In this document: piece by piece, positions 1-8,115 of the stretch
How positions within the stretch are numbered: the stretch's first letter is position 1
Layout: the number at the start of each line of letters is the position of its first letter
Assembly (NCBI GenBank): GCA_910574285.1
Contig: CAJTAL010000050.1
Location: 1 to 32,024, forward strand
DNA from: Lachnospiraceae bacterium
GTDB taxonomy: Bacteria > Bacillota > Clostridia > Lachnospirales > Lachnospiraceae
Reading direction: 5' to 3'
Length of the DNA stretch: 32,024 nucleotides
The notes under the pieces: generated by a model
The model's database searches: none
Seen by the model: only the letters and a program-made list of their open reading frames with translations
What the model was told of the DNA's origin: nothing
Position numbers and translations under genes: made by a program

Positions 1-97
1 GATTATAAACAAATCTTGAATCACATCATTCACTTGTCAGTCAAAAAGATTATCCCACAGATTTTAGAATATGTAAAACCGGTAGGTTATTCATCGC

Positions 98-157
98 TTA
101 CGCTGTATCCCCTTCCCCGTAGGTTTTGGATATTGATTTCACTTCTAACAGATTCAT
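98..157 (-). pseudogene. Truncated ABC-transporter ATPase (BceA-like) start
   Basis: A short minus-strand frame of 19 codons begins with ATG at 157, 10 bases after a strong AGGAGG. It reads MNLLEVKSISKTYGEGDTA and then stops. This matches the first residues of antibiotic-peptide ABC-transporter ATPases (LEV..ISK.YG.GDTA), whose next conserved stretch would lead to the Walker A loop. No Walker A or later motif follows in any frame down to base 1. It lies just downstream of a Bce-type regulator and kinase pair, exactly where the transporter ATPase gene is expected. I infer a gene cut off by a deletion or rearrangement, with its ribosome binding site and promoter left intact. A small frameshift alone would not explain the lack of similarity downstream. 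Confidence 0.6.
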
Positions 158-178
158 AAACAAAAAACCTCCTGATAT

Positions 179-229
179 AAAAATTCGTACATGAAAAATG
201 AATGACACATTCCATTTTTCATGTACGAA
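179..229 (-). terminator. Long perfect hairpin with T-run
   Basis: A perfect 17-base inverted repeat (184-200 and 213-229) with a 12-base loop is followed on the minus strand by TTTTTA. It can end the kinase transcript. Because it also lies between the promoter at 236-264 and the truncated ATPase start, it could act as a leader attenuator for the former transporter gene. The stem is AT-rich, so termination strength is uncertain. Confidence 0.5.
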
Positions 230-235
230 AAGCAT

Positions 236-264
236 ATCATGCCAATCCTACTGTAATATGACAA
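236..264 (-). promoter_or_regulatory. Promoter of the former transporter operon
   Basis: On the minus strand TTGTCA (264-259) and CATGAT (241-236) are 17 bases apart, directly downstream of the inverted repeat at 267-286. The -10 match is moderate (4 of 6), which suits an activator-dependent promoter. It would drive the truncated ATPase frame at 157. Confidence 0.4.
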
Positions 265-266
265 TC

Positions 267-286
267 ATCCTACAATTTTGTAGGAT
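267..286. promoter_or_regulatory. BceR-like operator
   Basis: ATCCTACAATTTTGTAGGAT is a near-perfect 20-base inverted repeat of the form TACA-N4-TGTA. This resembles the sites bound by BceR-type response regulators upstream of their transporter promoters. It sits immediately upstream of the -35 element, the position expected for activation. A further half-like copy (ATCCTACTGT) is at 245-254. The link to the adjacent regulator is inference. Confidence 0.45.
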
Positions 287-317
287 TTGATCTTAATTCA
301 TTTTCTGTGATTTTTCT

Positions 318-1376
318 CTAACCCAAGGTATTTTCATGAATCGGAAAATAAAGATAAAATACCGTGCCAGACCCCAATTCACTGTCAACCGAAATGCTGC
401 CCCCGTGGGCTTCAATAATGGATCTGGCCAGAGGCAGGCCAAGGCCGATCCCTTGCGTATCCTTAGAAAACCGGCTCCGGTAAAATCTCTTAAAGATATA
501 GTACAAATCTTCCGGGTGAATCCCGCTTCCATTGTCTTCTATGGCAATCTGAAGCGCTGATGCTGACATCTTCCATTCAATCTGCACAGAATCTCCTTTT
601 TCCGTATGATCCAAAGCGTTTTTTACCAGATTCATCACCGCCTCCATCAGCCAGCTACGGTCGCAGAGAAAATCTATAGACTCATCTCCCTTAAGAATCA
701 TCTCTTTTCCCTCCTGCCCGGTGCGGAAAGAAAAATTCTTTTTGATACGCTCCATCATCTCACACACATTTTCCGGAGCTTTTTCCATCACGATTGTACC
801 CGCATCAAATTTTGAGATTTTCAGCAGGTTCTGTACCAGGGTTTCGATTCGTTCCAGTTCCTGCTCAGAAAGCCAGACAAATTCTCCGGCAGTGGGCAGA
901 TTATCCGCCTCTCCCTGTAATATTCCGTTATATATATTTAAGGCTGCCAGAGGAGTCTTCAACTGATGGGAAATATCTGATATGGTATTTCTTAAAAATT
1001 CCTTCTCTCTGCCTTCATTCTCAATATGGGCATTCAGGATGGAAACCAGGGAATTCACCTCATGAAACAGTCTGTATATCTCCCCCTCATCCTGGCATTC
1101 AATACGCGCCTCTTTGCTGCCGGAAATGTATGCCCGGATCTGACCTATCGCAGTCTCCATCATCCGATTCTGTTCTTTAAAATAACCGTAACAGGCCCAG
1201 GTGATGAATATGCACATACCCAGAGCGCCAAGCCAGACGTAAAATGCTGCCTGTCCCGGCAGAAATTTTATGACCGCCGCGGAAAATAATGTAAATCCAA
1301 GAAAAGACAGCAGAATCTTATCAAACAATGCCTTGATTTTTCTATTAGCCAGTATCTTCATCTCGTTGTATTCCAT
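318..1376 (-). CDS. Sensor histidine kinase, Bce-type
   Basis: This membrane sensor kinase phosphorylates the adjacent response regulator. Two hydrophobic segments (about residues 20-38 and 43-65) are separated by only a few residues, so almost nothing is exposed outside. That is the intramembrane-sensing layout of BceS-type kinases, which detect cell-wall-active peptides through a partner ABC transporter. The phospho-acceptor is His137 in SHQLKTPL. The ATPase domain shows the N-box (Asn253 in NLVKNALDHT), DNGSG at 281-285 and GIGLGL at 309-314. The regulator stop codon overlaps an internal ATG at 1361 as ATGA, so MKILANRK (start 1361) is an equally good start; neither start has a strong ribosome binding site. 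The usual downstream transporter is missing, so the present signal is unclear. Confidence 0.88.
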   Translation of the reverse strand: MEYNEMKILANRKIKALFDKILLSFLGFTLFSAAVIKFLPGQAAFYVWLGALGMCIFITWACYGYFKEQNRMMETAIGQIRAYISGSKEARIECQDEGEIYRLFHEVNSLVSILNAHIENEGREKEFLRNTISDISHQLKTPLAALNIYNGILQGEADNLPTAGEFVWLSEQELERIETLVQNLLKISKFDAGTIVMEKAPENVCEMMERIKKNFSFRTGQEGKEMILKGDESIDFLCDRSWLMEAVMNLVKNALDHTEKGDSVQIEWKMSASALQIAIEDNGSGIHPEDLYYIFKRFYRSRFSKDTQGIGLGLPLARSIIEAHGGSISVDSELGSGTVFYLYFPIHENTLG

Positions 1377-2047
1377 TTGTATCCCATACGGCGGACGGTT
1401 ACGATTCTTTCCGGCTTTCCCGGATCATCTTCAATCTTTGTACGGAGCCTCCGTATATAAACTGTCAGAGAGTTATTATCTACATAGTTTTCATTACAGT
1501 CCCACAGCCTGTTCAGAATCTGCTCCGGTGAAAGCACCCTGTCGGGATTCTCCATAAACAGACACAGAAGCTTATATTCACTTGCCGTCAGATCAATCAG
1601 TCTGCCCTTTTTATAGACTTCTCCTTTTATCAGCTCGACCTTGATCTCATTAGAAGACAGCTCCGTAGTCTCCTGGTTAAAATTACTGCTTCTGCGGAGC
1701 AATGCGTTGATTCTTGACAAGAACACCGCCAGCTTAAAAGGTTTTGTAATATAGTCGTCTCCGCCGATATCAAGCCCCATGATCATGTCCGTCTCTTCAT
1801 CTGCGGCAGTTAAAAACATAATCGGAACTTTAGAGGTCAGACGCATCTTTTTACATAAATCAAACCCGGAACCGTCAGGGAGGGAGACGTCTAAAATCAC
1901 CAGATCGTATTTCCCCTCTGACCAGAGTGCATTTGCTTTAAGGGTTGTGCGGGCAACGTCTACTTCGTACCCTTCCTTTCTGACTGCGAAAGAAAGTCCG
2001 CCGATCAGACTCAGATCGTCTTCTACCAGTAAAATCTGTTTCACCAT
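1358..2047 (-). CDS. OmpR-family response regulator, Bce-type
   Basis: A two-domain DNA-binding response regulator of 229 residues. The receiver domain shows the acidic pair in LLVEDD, the phospho-acceptor Asp53 (ILDVSLPDG), Thr80 and Lys102 (ITKPF). A winged-helix domain occupies about residues 125-229 and ends VRRMGYKWN. I start it at 2047 (MVKQILLVEDD), which has GGAGGG seven bases upstream. An ATG 15 bases earlier overlaps that ribosome binding site and is unlikely to be used. It is first in an operon with the kinase, with a four-base overlap or slightly more. Its probable target is the inverted repeat at 267-286. Confidence 0.9.
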   Translation of the reverse strand: MVKQILLVEDDLSLIGGLSFAVRKEGYEVDVARTTLKANALWSEGKYDLVILDVSLPDGSGFDLCKKMRLTSKVPIMFLTAADEETDMIMGLDIGGDDYITKPFKLAVFLSRINALLRRSSNFNQETTELSSNEIKVELIKGEVYKKGRLIDLTASEYKLLCLFMENPDRVLSPEQILNRLWDCNENYVDNNSLTVYIRRLRTKIEDDPGKPERIVTVRRMGYKWNTTR

Positions 2048-2066
2048 ATCATCACCCTCCATTGAT

Positions 2067-2095
2067 ACTATATCTTACTTTTATATGTAAGTCAA
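2067..2095 (-). promoter_or_regulatory. Promoter of the two-component operon
   Basis: TTGACT (2095-2090), a 17-base spacer and TATAGT (2072-2067) form a near-consensus sigma-A promoter about 20 bases upstream of the regulator start. It diverges from the MoxR promoter at 2130-2158. Confidence 0.75.
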
Positions 2096-2129
2096 TTTTT
2101 AAACCCTTTAAAACAATAAAATGGACTGA

Positions 2130-2158
2130 TTGCTCACCGTCAGAAAATCTGATAGAAT
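2130..2158 (+). promoter_or_regulatory. Promoter of the moxR operon
   Basis: TTGCTC (2130-2135), a 17-base spacer and TAGAAT (2153-2158) precede the MoxR ATPase gene by about 38 bases. GGGAGG lies about 12 bases before the ATG. Confidence 0.65.
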
Positions 2159-2196
2159 AGAATCATATTGATCAATCAGGGAGGATATTATAAGAG

Positions 2197-3141
2197 ATGA
2201 ACTTACAACTGCTTGAAGACCTTAAGAATAACATTTCCAGAGTCATGATCGGAAATGAAAGAACCATAAAGCTTGTCATTACCGCCATCCTTGCCAGAGG
2301 CCATGTGCTTTTAGAGGATGTCCCGGGTACTGGAAAGACCATGCTTGCCAGATCTCTGGCCAGGTCTGTCCGGGCGCAGTTCGGGCGGGTCCAGTTTACC
2401 CCCGACCTGCTTCCCTCAGACGTAACCGGTCTGAATTATTTCGAATCCCGAAAAGGTGAATTCCAGTTCCGGGAAGGCCCGGTATTCTGCAACATTCTTC
2501 TTGCTGACGAGATTAACCGAGCCACGCCGAAGACTCAGAGCAGCCTGCTTGAATGTATGGCAGAAGGACAGGTAACGGTAGACGGAAAGACCAGAGTCTT
2601 AGACCCCCCTTTCTTTGTCATCGCTACCCAGAATCCCCTGGAAACACTTGGTACCTTCCCTTTGCCGGAAGCGCAGATGGACCGCTTTCTTATGCGTATC
2701 AGTATGGAGACCATGACGAAACAGCAGGAATTTTCCATGGTTGAACGATTCCTCACCCAGGAACCTCTTGCCGCACTTGAAAGTATCTGTGAGAAGTCAG
2801 AACTGGTCAGACTCCAGGAACAGTGCCGTGAAATCTATATCCACAAAGATCTGCTCGGATACATGATTGAGATTATACATGCCACCAGAAAACATCCAAA
2901 GATCATGCAGGGCGCAAGTCCCAGAAGCACCCTGGCTTTTGTCCGTGCCGCACAGGGATTCGCCATGACAGAAGGACGTGAATTTGCGGTTCCAGAAGAT
3001 ATCAAAAATGTCGCGGTTCCAGTTCTGTCCCACCGGCTCACCCTGTCTGTCTCTGCAGAGGGCGCGAGGTACGAAGAAGAAATCCTCCGGGAAATTTTAA
3101 ATTCGGTTCCGGTTCCTTCTGAAGACTGGGACAAGCGGTAA
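2197..3141 (+). CDS. MoxR-family AAA+ ATPase
   Basis: A cytoplasmic AAA+ ATPase of 314 residues, the usual MoxR length. Walker A is PGTGKT at 43-48 and Walker B is LLADEINRA around 101-109. The sensor-1 stretch FFVIATQNP is present, with an arginine-rich C-terminal lid. MoxR proteins act as chaperone-like ATPases for protein partners encoded beside them, usually a DUF58 protein and membrane proteins, as here. Genes 2197-5535 run in one direction with a 13-base gap and then an overlap, so they form one operon. The substrate is not known from sequence. Confidence 0.92.
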   Translation: MNLQLLEDLKNNISRVMIGNERTIKLVITAILARGHVLLEDVPGTGKTMLARSLARSVRAQFGRVQFTPDLLPSDVTGLNYFESRKGEFQFREGPVFCNILLADEINRATPKTQSSLLECMAEGQVTVDGKTRVLDPPFFVIATQNPLETLGTFPLPEAQMDRFLMRISMETMTKQQEFSMVERFLTQEPLAALESICEKSELVRLQEQCREIYIHKDLLGYMIEIIHATRKHPKIMQGASPRSTLAFVRAAQGFAMTEGREFAVPEDIKNVAVPVLSHRLTLSVSAEGARYEEEILREILNSVPVPSEDWDKR

Positions 3142-3154
3142 AGGAGAGTCTGTC

Positions 3155-4261
3155 ATGTTGTTTTTACTGTTAACAGGAGCCGGGATCTTCTATCTGCTCC
3201 AGCATGTAATTTATAAGAAATACTGGAAAACAGGACTTGACATCGCAGTAGATTTTGAATCACATTCGGCCTATGAGGGAGACACTTCTTATCTCAGAGA
3301 AGAGATTACCAATGACAAGCGTCTTCCGCTGCCTGCCCTGGAAGTCAATCTTGCTATGGATCGATCCCTTTTATTTTCGGGGGAAGCGAAAGAAAACGCA
3401 AACGTAACGGATCAGAGTTACAGAAGGGATATTTTTTCTCTATTTACACGGCAGAAGGTCATCCGAAGGCTTCCTTTCCTATGTGAAAAAAGAGGTTATT
3501 ATGAGATTACAAATGCCGATGTGATCGGATATGATTTCTTCTTCCGCAACAGCTATCATCAAAGCCAGACGTTAAAAACTGCCCTGTATGTATATCCGGG
3601 ACTGGTGGACTCCCGCCGGATTACTCTGCTTTGCAAAGCGGTGTCCGGTATGATCGTGACGCAGAACCGGCTGTTTCCGGATCCGTTCTGCTTTTCCGGA
3701 ATCCGGGATTACCATCCGTCAGATCCTATGCACACCATCAACTGGAAAGCCTCTGCCAAAGGGCAGGGACTTCTGGTAAATCAGTCTGACTCTACCACCA
3801 GCATCCGCATGAGAATCATTCTGGACACGGAAGATTCCGGCATTCTCCGTCAGGAAGAACTGACGGAAGAAGGGATCCGCATTGCGGCCTCTCTGTCCTC
3901 CCGTATTGTAAGGGAACGGATGGAACTTACCGTCACAGGGAATGGAATGAACACAATCTGTTTAAAGGAAGGCGCCGGACAGATACAGACCCTCTTCCAG
4001 GAACTTTCCCGGATCAGTATCCGTAAACCCGTAAAAAGACTGACGGAGGAATTGAAAGGTGAAAGAGAACATCTGCAGTCAGACATTATCTATGTAATCG
4101 TTTCCAAGAACCAGGATTCAGAAACTGTCAGAGGAGTTGCTTCCATGGCAGAAAAGGGAAGCCGGATCTTATGGGTCATACCATTACGGTCTTCTGCGGA
4201 ATATACCGCCGGAATCATCAAGGGCGTTAATATTTTTAAATGGGAGATGAATGCATCATGA
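3155..4261 (+). CDS. DUF58 protein, MoxR partner
   Basis: A 368-residue protein with an N-terminal membrane anchor (about residues 1-20) and a DUF58 region. The diagnostic motif is IRDYHPSDPMHTINWKASA at about residues 185-203, the counterpart of IR.Y.pGD...I.W.a.A in the family. The C-terminal part resembles a von Willebrand A-like fold, as in other DUF58 proteins, but I see no complete metal-binding MIDAS motif. An AGGAGAG ribosome binding site sits just before the ATG. It is 13 bases downstream of moxR and its stop overlaps the next gene as ATGA, so translation is probably coupled. Function beyond association with MoxR is inference. Confidence 0.85.
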   Translation: MLFLLLTGAGIFYLLQHVIYKKYWKTGLDIAVDFESHSAYEGDTSYLREEITNDKRLPLPALEVNLAMDRSLLFSGEAKENANVTDQSYRRDIFSLFTRQKVIRRLPFLCEKRGYYEITNADVIGYDFFFRNSYHQSQTLKTALYVYPGLVDSRRITLLCKAVSGMIVTQNRLFPDPFCFSGIRDYHPSDPMHTINWKASAKGQGLLVNQSDSTTSIRMRIILDTEDSGILRQEELTEEGIRIAASLSSRIVRERMELTVTGNGMNTICLKEGAGQIQTLFQELSRISIRKPVKRLTEELKGEREHLQSDIIYVIVSKNQDSETVRGVASMAEKGSRILWVIPLRSSAEYTAGIIKGVNIFKWEMNAS

Positions 4262-5535
4262 AAGAAAAAAGCCGAATTCTCATACTGCTTTCCTGGATAC
4301 ACGATATTCTGTTTTTTGAGGGAATCTATGTGCTTGCCGCCGCCATCCAGAACAGCGAAGGACAGGAACTTGCCGCCTCCCTTCTTAACGGACTGTTCCT
4401 GCTCTTTCCCGTAATCCTTTCCTATATTGTGGTGTGCAGATGCCGGAATCTATGGATCTTCCTCGTATTTTCCTTTGCCGTAACCTGGGGAATGAGAACA
4501 GTCAGCGGGAATCTCTTAACCGGACTGCTCACAGCTTTCATCTTTGCGTTCCGTCTCTATGTAAAGCTGAAACAGAGCGAAATCCGAAAGAAAATGAAAG
4601 AAATGCCGGGAGAAGCAGGGGCACAGGAGGACGCCGAAACCTGGGAAGTCCCTACGCTTCTGGATACCCCCAGGATTCCTTACTGCCTGCTTCTTGCCGC
4701 GATGTATCTGGGTATGCTCTCTTTCCATCGCAAAGGGCTTCTGAACCTTATGCTTGGGCTTCTTGCGGCGGACTTATGCGTCTGTCTGGCTTATTGCTAT
4801 CTGGAACGGCTGGATGGATTTGTGAAAGAAAATATCCGGATTGCGAACCTTCCTGCAGGCACTATGAGGAAAATCGGGAACGGGATTCTGCTTGCCGGAA
4901 TCACCGGGCTTCTTCTGTTCATGATTCCGGCTGCCGTTTATCACAAAGAACCGCTTGAAAATCTCCGGTTTGATCCTCTGGATACGGACGGGCAGATCAC
5001 AGAATTTTATGAAGAGACTGCGGAGCCGGATTATCTGATGGAAGAATTGCTTCACTTAAAATCTCATGCAAAAAAGACGCCGGAATGGATGAAAAAATTT
5101 TCGGAACTTCTCTCTACTCTTACACTGGCCGGAATCATATATGCGGCAGTGAAGATTGTTCTAAAGGCTATCCAAAGAGCCTTGGAATCATTTGCTGATG
5201 AGGAGGAAGATGAGATTATTTTTCTTGGAAAAGAAGACAGCAGCATGACGGAAAAGAAGCGAATGTTAAAGCAGGACAGAAAAGAGGAATTTCGTTCACC
5301 GGACAGAAAAATCCGGCAAATGTACAAAAAACGAATCCGGCGGACTCTGCGGGAAAAACCTTCCGGGAATGAGACGCCGTTGGAACTGGAATACAAGGCA
5401 GGGCTTTATGAGAGCAATGAGCCTGAAAAGGGCGATATAGACAGAATCCATGAACTTTATGAAAAGGCCAGGTATGGGAAGGAACCCTGTACCCAGGAAG
5501 AAGCCCGGCTGTTTAGGGTAATTAAAAATATGTAG
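4258..5535 (+). CDS. Membrane protein with DUF4129-like C-terminus
   Basis: A 425-residue membrane protein, third gene of the MoxR operon. There are about four hydrophobic segments in the first 100 residues, more around residues 140-180 and 215-235, and one near residue 290. These are followed by a charged cytoplasmic tail. The tail contains ETPLELEYKAG and ends with IHELYEKARYG, which resembles the DUF4129 signature at the end of the transglutaminase-like proteins normally found in these operons. The transglutaminase core (Cys/His/Asp) is not visible, so this is a shortened version. I start at 4258 because that ATG overlaps the DUF58 stop and follows GGGAG. The ATG at 4240 overlaps that ribosome binding site. 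Confidence 0.7.
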   Translation: MKEKSRILILLSWIHDILFFEGIYVLAAAIQNSEGQELAASLLNGLFLLFPVILSYIVVCRCRNLWIFLVFSFAVTWGMRTVSGNLLTGLLTAFIFAFRLYVKLKQSEIRKKMKEMPGEAGAQEDAETWEVPTLLDTPRIPYCLLLAAMYLGMLSFHRKGLLNLMLGLLAADLCVCLAYCYLERLDGFVKENIRIANLPAGTMRKIGNGILLAGITGLLLFMIPAAVYHKEPLENLRFDPLDTDGQITEFYEETAEPDYLMEELLHLKSHAKKTPEWMKKFSELLSTLTLAGIIYAAVKIVLKAIQRALESFADEEEDEIIFLGKEDSSMTEKKRMLKQDRKEEFRSPDRKIRQMYKKRIRRTLREKPSGNETPLELEYKAGLYESNEPEKGDIDRIHELYEKARYGKEPCTQEEARLFRVIKNM

Positions 5536-5540
5536 TAAAA

Positions 5541-5573
5541 GGGCTGTCGGAAAATGTGGTTTTCCGACAGCCC
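5541..5573. terminator. Bidirectional terminator hairpin
   Basis: A perfect 14-base inverted repeat (5541-5554 and 5560-5573) with a five-base loop follows the membrane-protein stop. On the minus strand it is followed by TTTT, and on the plus strand a T-run comes about ten bases later. It separates the convergent MoxR operon and nitroreductase gene. Confidence 0.75.
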
Positions 5574-5635
5574 CCAGTAATCTTTTTATCATTCTTTCAG
5601 CTATACTCTGTCATCAAAAACTGTACAACTCACTT

Positions 5636-6160
5636 TTAGAATTTCTCTTTATGAACCTTCTCCATCGGCAGCTCGTCTACCGAGTATGCCGCCGGATGAT
5701 CCTTCGTCATTCCCAGTGACAATATCGCCTCTACGCCATACTTGTCCGGAATCGAAAGCAGCTCCCGAATGAAATCTTCCGTAGTTCTTCCGTCAGAAGC
5801 CTCACGAAGCCTTCCCTGAACCCAACAGCTTCCAACTCCAAGATAATCTGCCATCAGATGCATATTGGTCATAGCAGCCGAACAATCCTCTGTCCAGACA
5901 TCCGTCTTCTCTGTATCTCCTATAACAACAATTGCACAATCTGCATGTTCGATCATAGCAGCTCCTGCCGCCCTGCTCTTTGTAAGCTTCGCCAGAACCT
6001 CTTTGTCACGGACCACAATAAATTCCCATGGCTTTAAGTTCTTCCCTGACGCAGACAAAAGTCCCGCCTTTAAGATCTGGTCAACTTTCTCCTCCGCAAC
6101 AGTTTCCCCCGTATAAGTCCTTACACTCCTGCGGCTTCTCATTACTTCTAATAAATCCAT
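5636..6160 (-). CDS. Nitroreductase family protein
   Basis: A small FMN-dependent oxidoreductase of 174 residues. The N-terminal RSRRSVRTY motif, SGKNLKPWEFIVV and GVGSCWVQGR are the usual FMN-contacting segments of the nitroreductase fold, which works as a dimer on nitro compounds, quinones or similar acceptors with NAD(P)H. The true substrate cannot be read from sequence. I start at 6160 (MDLLEVMRSRRS), preceded by AGAGGTG. A longer in-frame start at 6229 falls inside the -35 element of the promoter and is rejected. It is transcribed alone. Confidence 0.85.
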   Translation of the reverse strand: MDLLEVMRSRRSVRTYTGETVAEEKVDQILKAGLLSASGKNLKPWEFIVVRDKEVLAKLTKSRAAGAAMIEHADCAIVVIGDTEKTDVWTEDCSAAMTNMHLMADYLGVGSCWVQGRLREASDGRTTEDFIRELLSIPDKYGVEAILSLGMTKDHPAAYSVDELPMEKVHKEKF

Positions 6161-6199
6161 AATTAACACCTCTTTTAAATTATATAAACTCTTTTCCTT

Positions 6200-6229
6200 A
6201 GTATACACCAATCCAAGCAGTAAATTCAA
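6200..6229 (-). promoter_or_regulatory. Promoter of the nitroreductase gene
   Basis: TTGAAT (6229-6224), an 18-base spacer and TATACT (6205-6200) lie about 40 bases upstream of the ATG at 6160. Confidence 0.6.
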
Positions 6230-6238
6230 TACTTTCCG

Positions 6239-6751
6239 TTATTCTACTTTCCTGATTCGGGGATAATACTGGAACTTTGCTTCTGCAAGGATAGCGTCCC
6301 GTTCCACATAGTGGTGTTCCCAGAAACGGGAATCATGAGAATTATTCCTGTTATCTCCCATAACAAAATAGGAATCCTCCGGAACCTCATATGGACCAAA
6401 ACTTCCCTCTGGAATCCCCTTCAAATATTCCTCATCCAACGGTATTGCAGAATCGTCTATATATACCTCTCCGTCTATAATCTGGACAGTCTCACCGGGA
6501 AGTCCGATAATCCTCTTGATAAAAACCTGAGATTCATCATCCGGATATCGGAATATAATGATGTCCTGACGCTGTGGGTCCTTCCCCAGATATGCCAGAC
6601 GAGATCCGATAACCCGATCCCCCGGATGAATGGTATCCTCCATGGAACCTGAGGGGATATTTGCATTCACAATCAATACCTTACTGCAGAAAAGAGCAAG
6701 CAAAACAGGTACTACGATCATCTGAAAACATTCTTTGATTACCTTTTTCAT
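6239..6751 (-). CDS. lepB: Signal peptidase I
   Basis: A membrane-bound serine/lysine protease of 170 residues that removes signal peptides from exported proteins. One N-terminal membrane segment (about residues 9-29) is followed by the catalytic Ser36 in IPSGSM. The general base is Lys79 in VFIKRIIGLPGE, and the conserved GDNRNNSHDSR box is near residue 134. This is the compact Gram-positive (Sip) type. I start at 6751 (MKKVIKE), with AAGGA eight bases upstream. The ATG at 6760 overlaps that site and the stop of the upstream HAD gene. It is last in a lipoprotein/HAD/lepB run, which may help mature exported products but is not specific to them. Confidence 0.93.
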   Translation of the reverse strand: MKKVIKECFQMIVVPVLLALFCSKVLIVNANIPSGSMEDTIHPGDRVIGSRLAYLGKDPQRQDIIIFRYPDDESQVFIKRIIGLPGETVQIIDGEVYIDDSAIPLDEEYLKGIPEGSFGPYEVPEDSYFVMGDNRNNSHDSRFWEHHYVERDAILAEAKFQYYPRIRKVE

Positions 6752-6753
6752 AT

Positions 6754-7344
6754 TCACCATCCTTTACCGTCTATCAGCCGCCAAAAATCCCCCTCGAATA
6801 CAGCCCCGTCTATTCCTGCATTCCTTGCTCCCTCTATATTCGCTTCCAGATCGTCGATAAAGAAACATTCGTCTGCCCGGAGATTATATTTCTTTAACAG
6901 ATGTTGGTAGATACGGATATCCGGCTTTATAATATGGACATCACATGAAACAACGATCCCGTCAAAATAATCAAAAGGCGCGAATCTTGGAAAATATCGA
7001 TAAAAAGAACTGCTTGCATTTGACAATACATAGATACCGAATCCGCTCTTTTTCAGGTAATCACAAAACTCCCTGGCCTGCTTAACCGGATGCATACACA
7101 TATCCCATTCCACCGTGCAGCGTCTGAGTTCTTCATGGAGTCTTTCCGGTACTCTTTTACTCACTCCGTTAAACCTTTCTTCATCTGTAAGTTCTCCCAG
7201 GTCTCCCTGTACCCACTCCGGTCCCTCAAACAACTCCCGTCTGATCAGTGCCCGATCTTCCTCTTTTTCTACAATATGATTCAGACATACTTCCGGATCA
7301 TAAGTAAGAAGTACATTTCCCATATCAAATATGACATTTTTCAT
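6754..7344 (-). CDS. HAD-family hydrolase (subfamily IA)
   Basis: A cytoplasmic phosphatase-like enzyme of 196 residues. Motif I is VIFDMGNVLLTYDP with the nucleophile Asp7. Motif II is VLSNASS, the lysine of motif III is in IIKPDIRIY, and motif IV is FFIDDLEANIEGA. The FDxGNV form is typical of YihX-like HAD enzymes acting on small phosphorylated compounds such as sugar phosphates. The exact substrate is unknown. I start at 7344, seven bases after GGAG. The in-frame start at 7380 lies inside the end of the lipoprotein gene. The stop precedes the lepB start by two bases. Confidence 0.85.
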   Translation of the reverse strand: MKNVIFDMGNVLLTYDPEVCLNHIVEKEEDRALIRRELFEGPEWVQGDLGELTDEERFNGVSKRVPERLHEELRRCTVEWDMCMHPVKQAREFCDYLKKSGFGIYVLSNASSSFYRYFPRFAPFDYFDGIVVSCDVHIIKPDIRIYQHLLKKYNLRADECFFIDDLEANIEGARNAGIDGAVFEGDFWRLIDGKGW

Positions 7345-7376
7345 TCCGTTTCTCCATATCTTTCGGCTAGACTTTA

Positions 7377-8015
7377 TCAATTCTCCGCTTTAAACATTGC
7401 TTCATCCAGTGCCGCCATATCTGACTGGTCAATAAAATATACACCTTCGGAATCGGGTTTAACCGTGACTGTAACCGTAACCGTATCGCCATATTCCGGA
7501 GCCGCAACTTTCTCTGCCATCACATCATACAGCTTTTGATAATACATCTCGTCGATTGTACTCTGATCAGGAATCTCCGGCATCTTTGTCAGTTCCTCCT
7601 TAACGGCCGTCTCTGTTTCTTCCTGAATCCCCTCAAAACCAATAAAAGGTTCCAGTGTTACGTCAATCGTGTATTCTTTGTCTCCTGTCTCCTCTGCCTC
7701 TCCCACTTCATACTGTACCAGATTGATTACATCTTCATATAACTGCTTGTAATTTGCCAATAATTCTTCAGATAACCCGAGATTTTCAAGGCCTGATTCC
7801 TCTATGGCTACATCAATGTTCGCTTCATATAACTTCTTTGCTTCTTCCTTGGTTGATTTTGTCCAATCTATGTATGTGCCAAACTCACCTTTATAACTGG
7901 CATCCAGCACAGACTTCAGATAAGACTGAGCATCCTTTGCGCTCATACCGCCACAACCGCATAATATACTTACAGCCACGATCAATAATAATGCCAGTAT
8001 TCCTCTTTTTTTCAT
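7377..8015 (-). CDS. Predicted lipoprotein
   Basis: A 212-residue secreted protein with a lipoprotein signal peptide: MKKRG, a hydrophobic run and the lipobox LCGC, so Cys21 is the probable lipidated residue. The mature part is acidic and helical, with a TVTVTVTV strand near residue 185. It resembles small clostridial lipoproteins of the DUF5105 kind, with no known activity. It starts after GCTAGGAGGAG and heads the operon with the HAD hydrolase and lepB. Lipidation and surface location are inferred from the signal. Confidence 0.8.
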   Translation of the reverse strand: MKKRGILALLLIVAVSILCGCGGMSAKDAQSYLKSVLDASYKGEFGTYIDWTKSTKEEAKKLYEANIDVAIEESGLENLGLSEELLANYKQLYEDVINLVQYEVGEAEETGDKEYTIDVTLEPFIGFEGIQEETETAVKEELTKMPEIPDQSTIDEMYYQKLYDVMAEKVAAPEYGDTVTVTVTVKPDSEGVYFIDQSDMAALDEAMFKAEN

Positions 8016-8071
8016 GATTCTCCTCCTAGCTCACAAAGTAATCTATTTTATTACGATATCATACATTTCAT

Positions 8072-8100
8072 ATATTACACCTACTTTTAAACAAAATCAA
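8072..8100 (-). promoter_or_regulatory. Promoter of the lipoprotein operon
   Basis: TTGATT (8100-8095), a 17-base spacer and TAATAT (8077-8072) lie about 57 bases upstream of the lipoprotein start, just beyond the lysA stop. Confidence 0.5.
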
Positions 8101-8115
8101 CTCTTACTATCTTAC

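Noticed and set aside
7437-7485. GTAACC/GTGACT short repeats within the lipoprotein gene
   Set aside because: They encode a TVTVTVTV strand in frame and there are only a few units. This is ordinary beta-strand coding, not a separate element.
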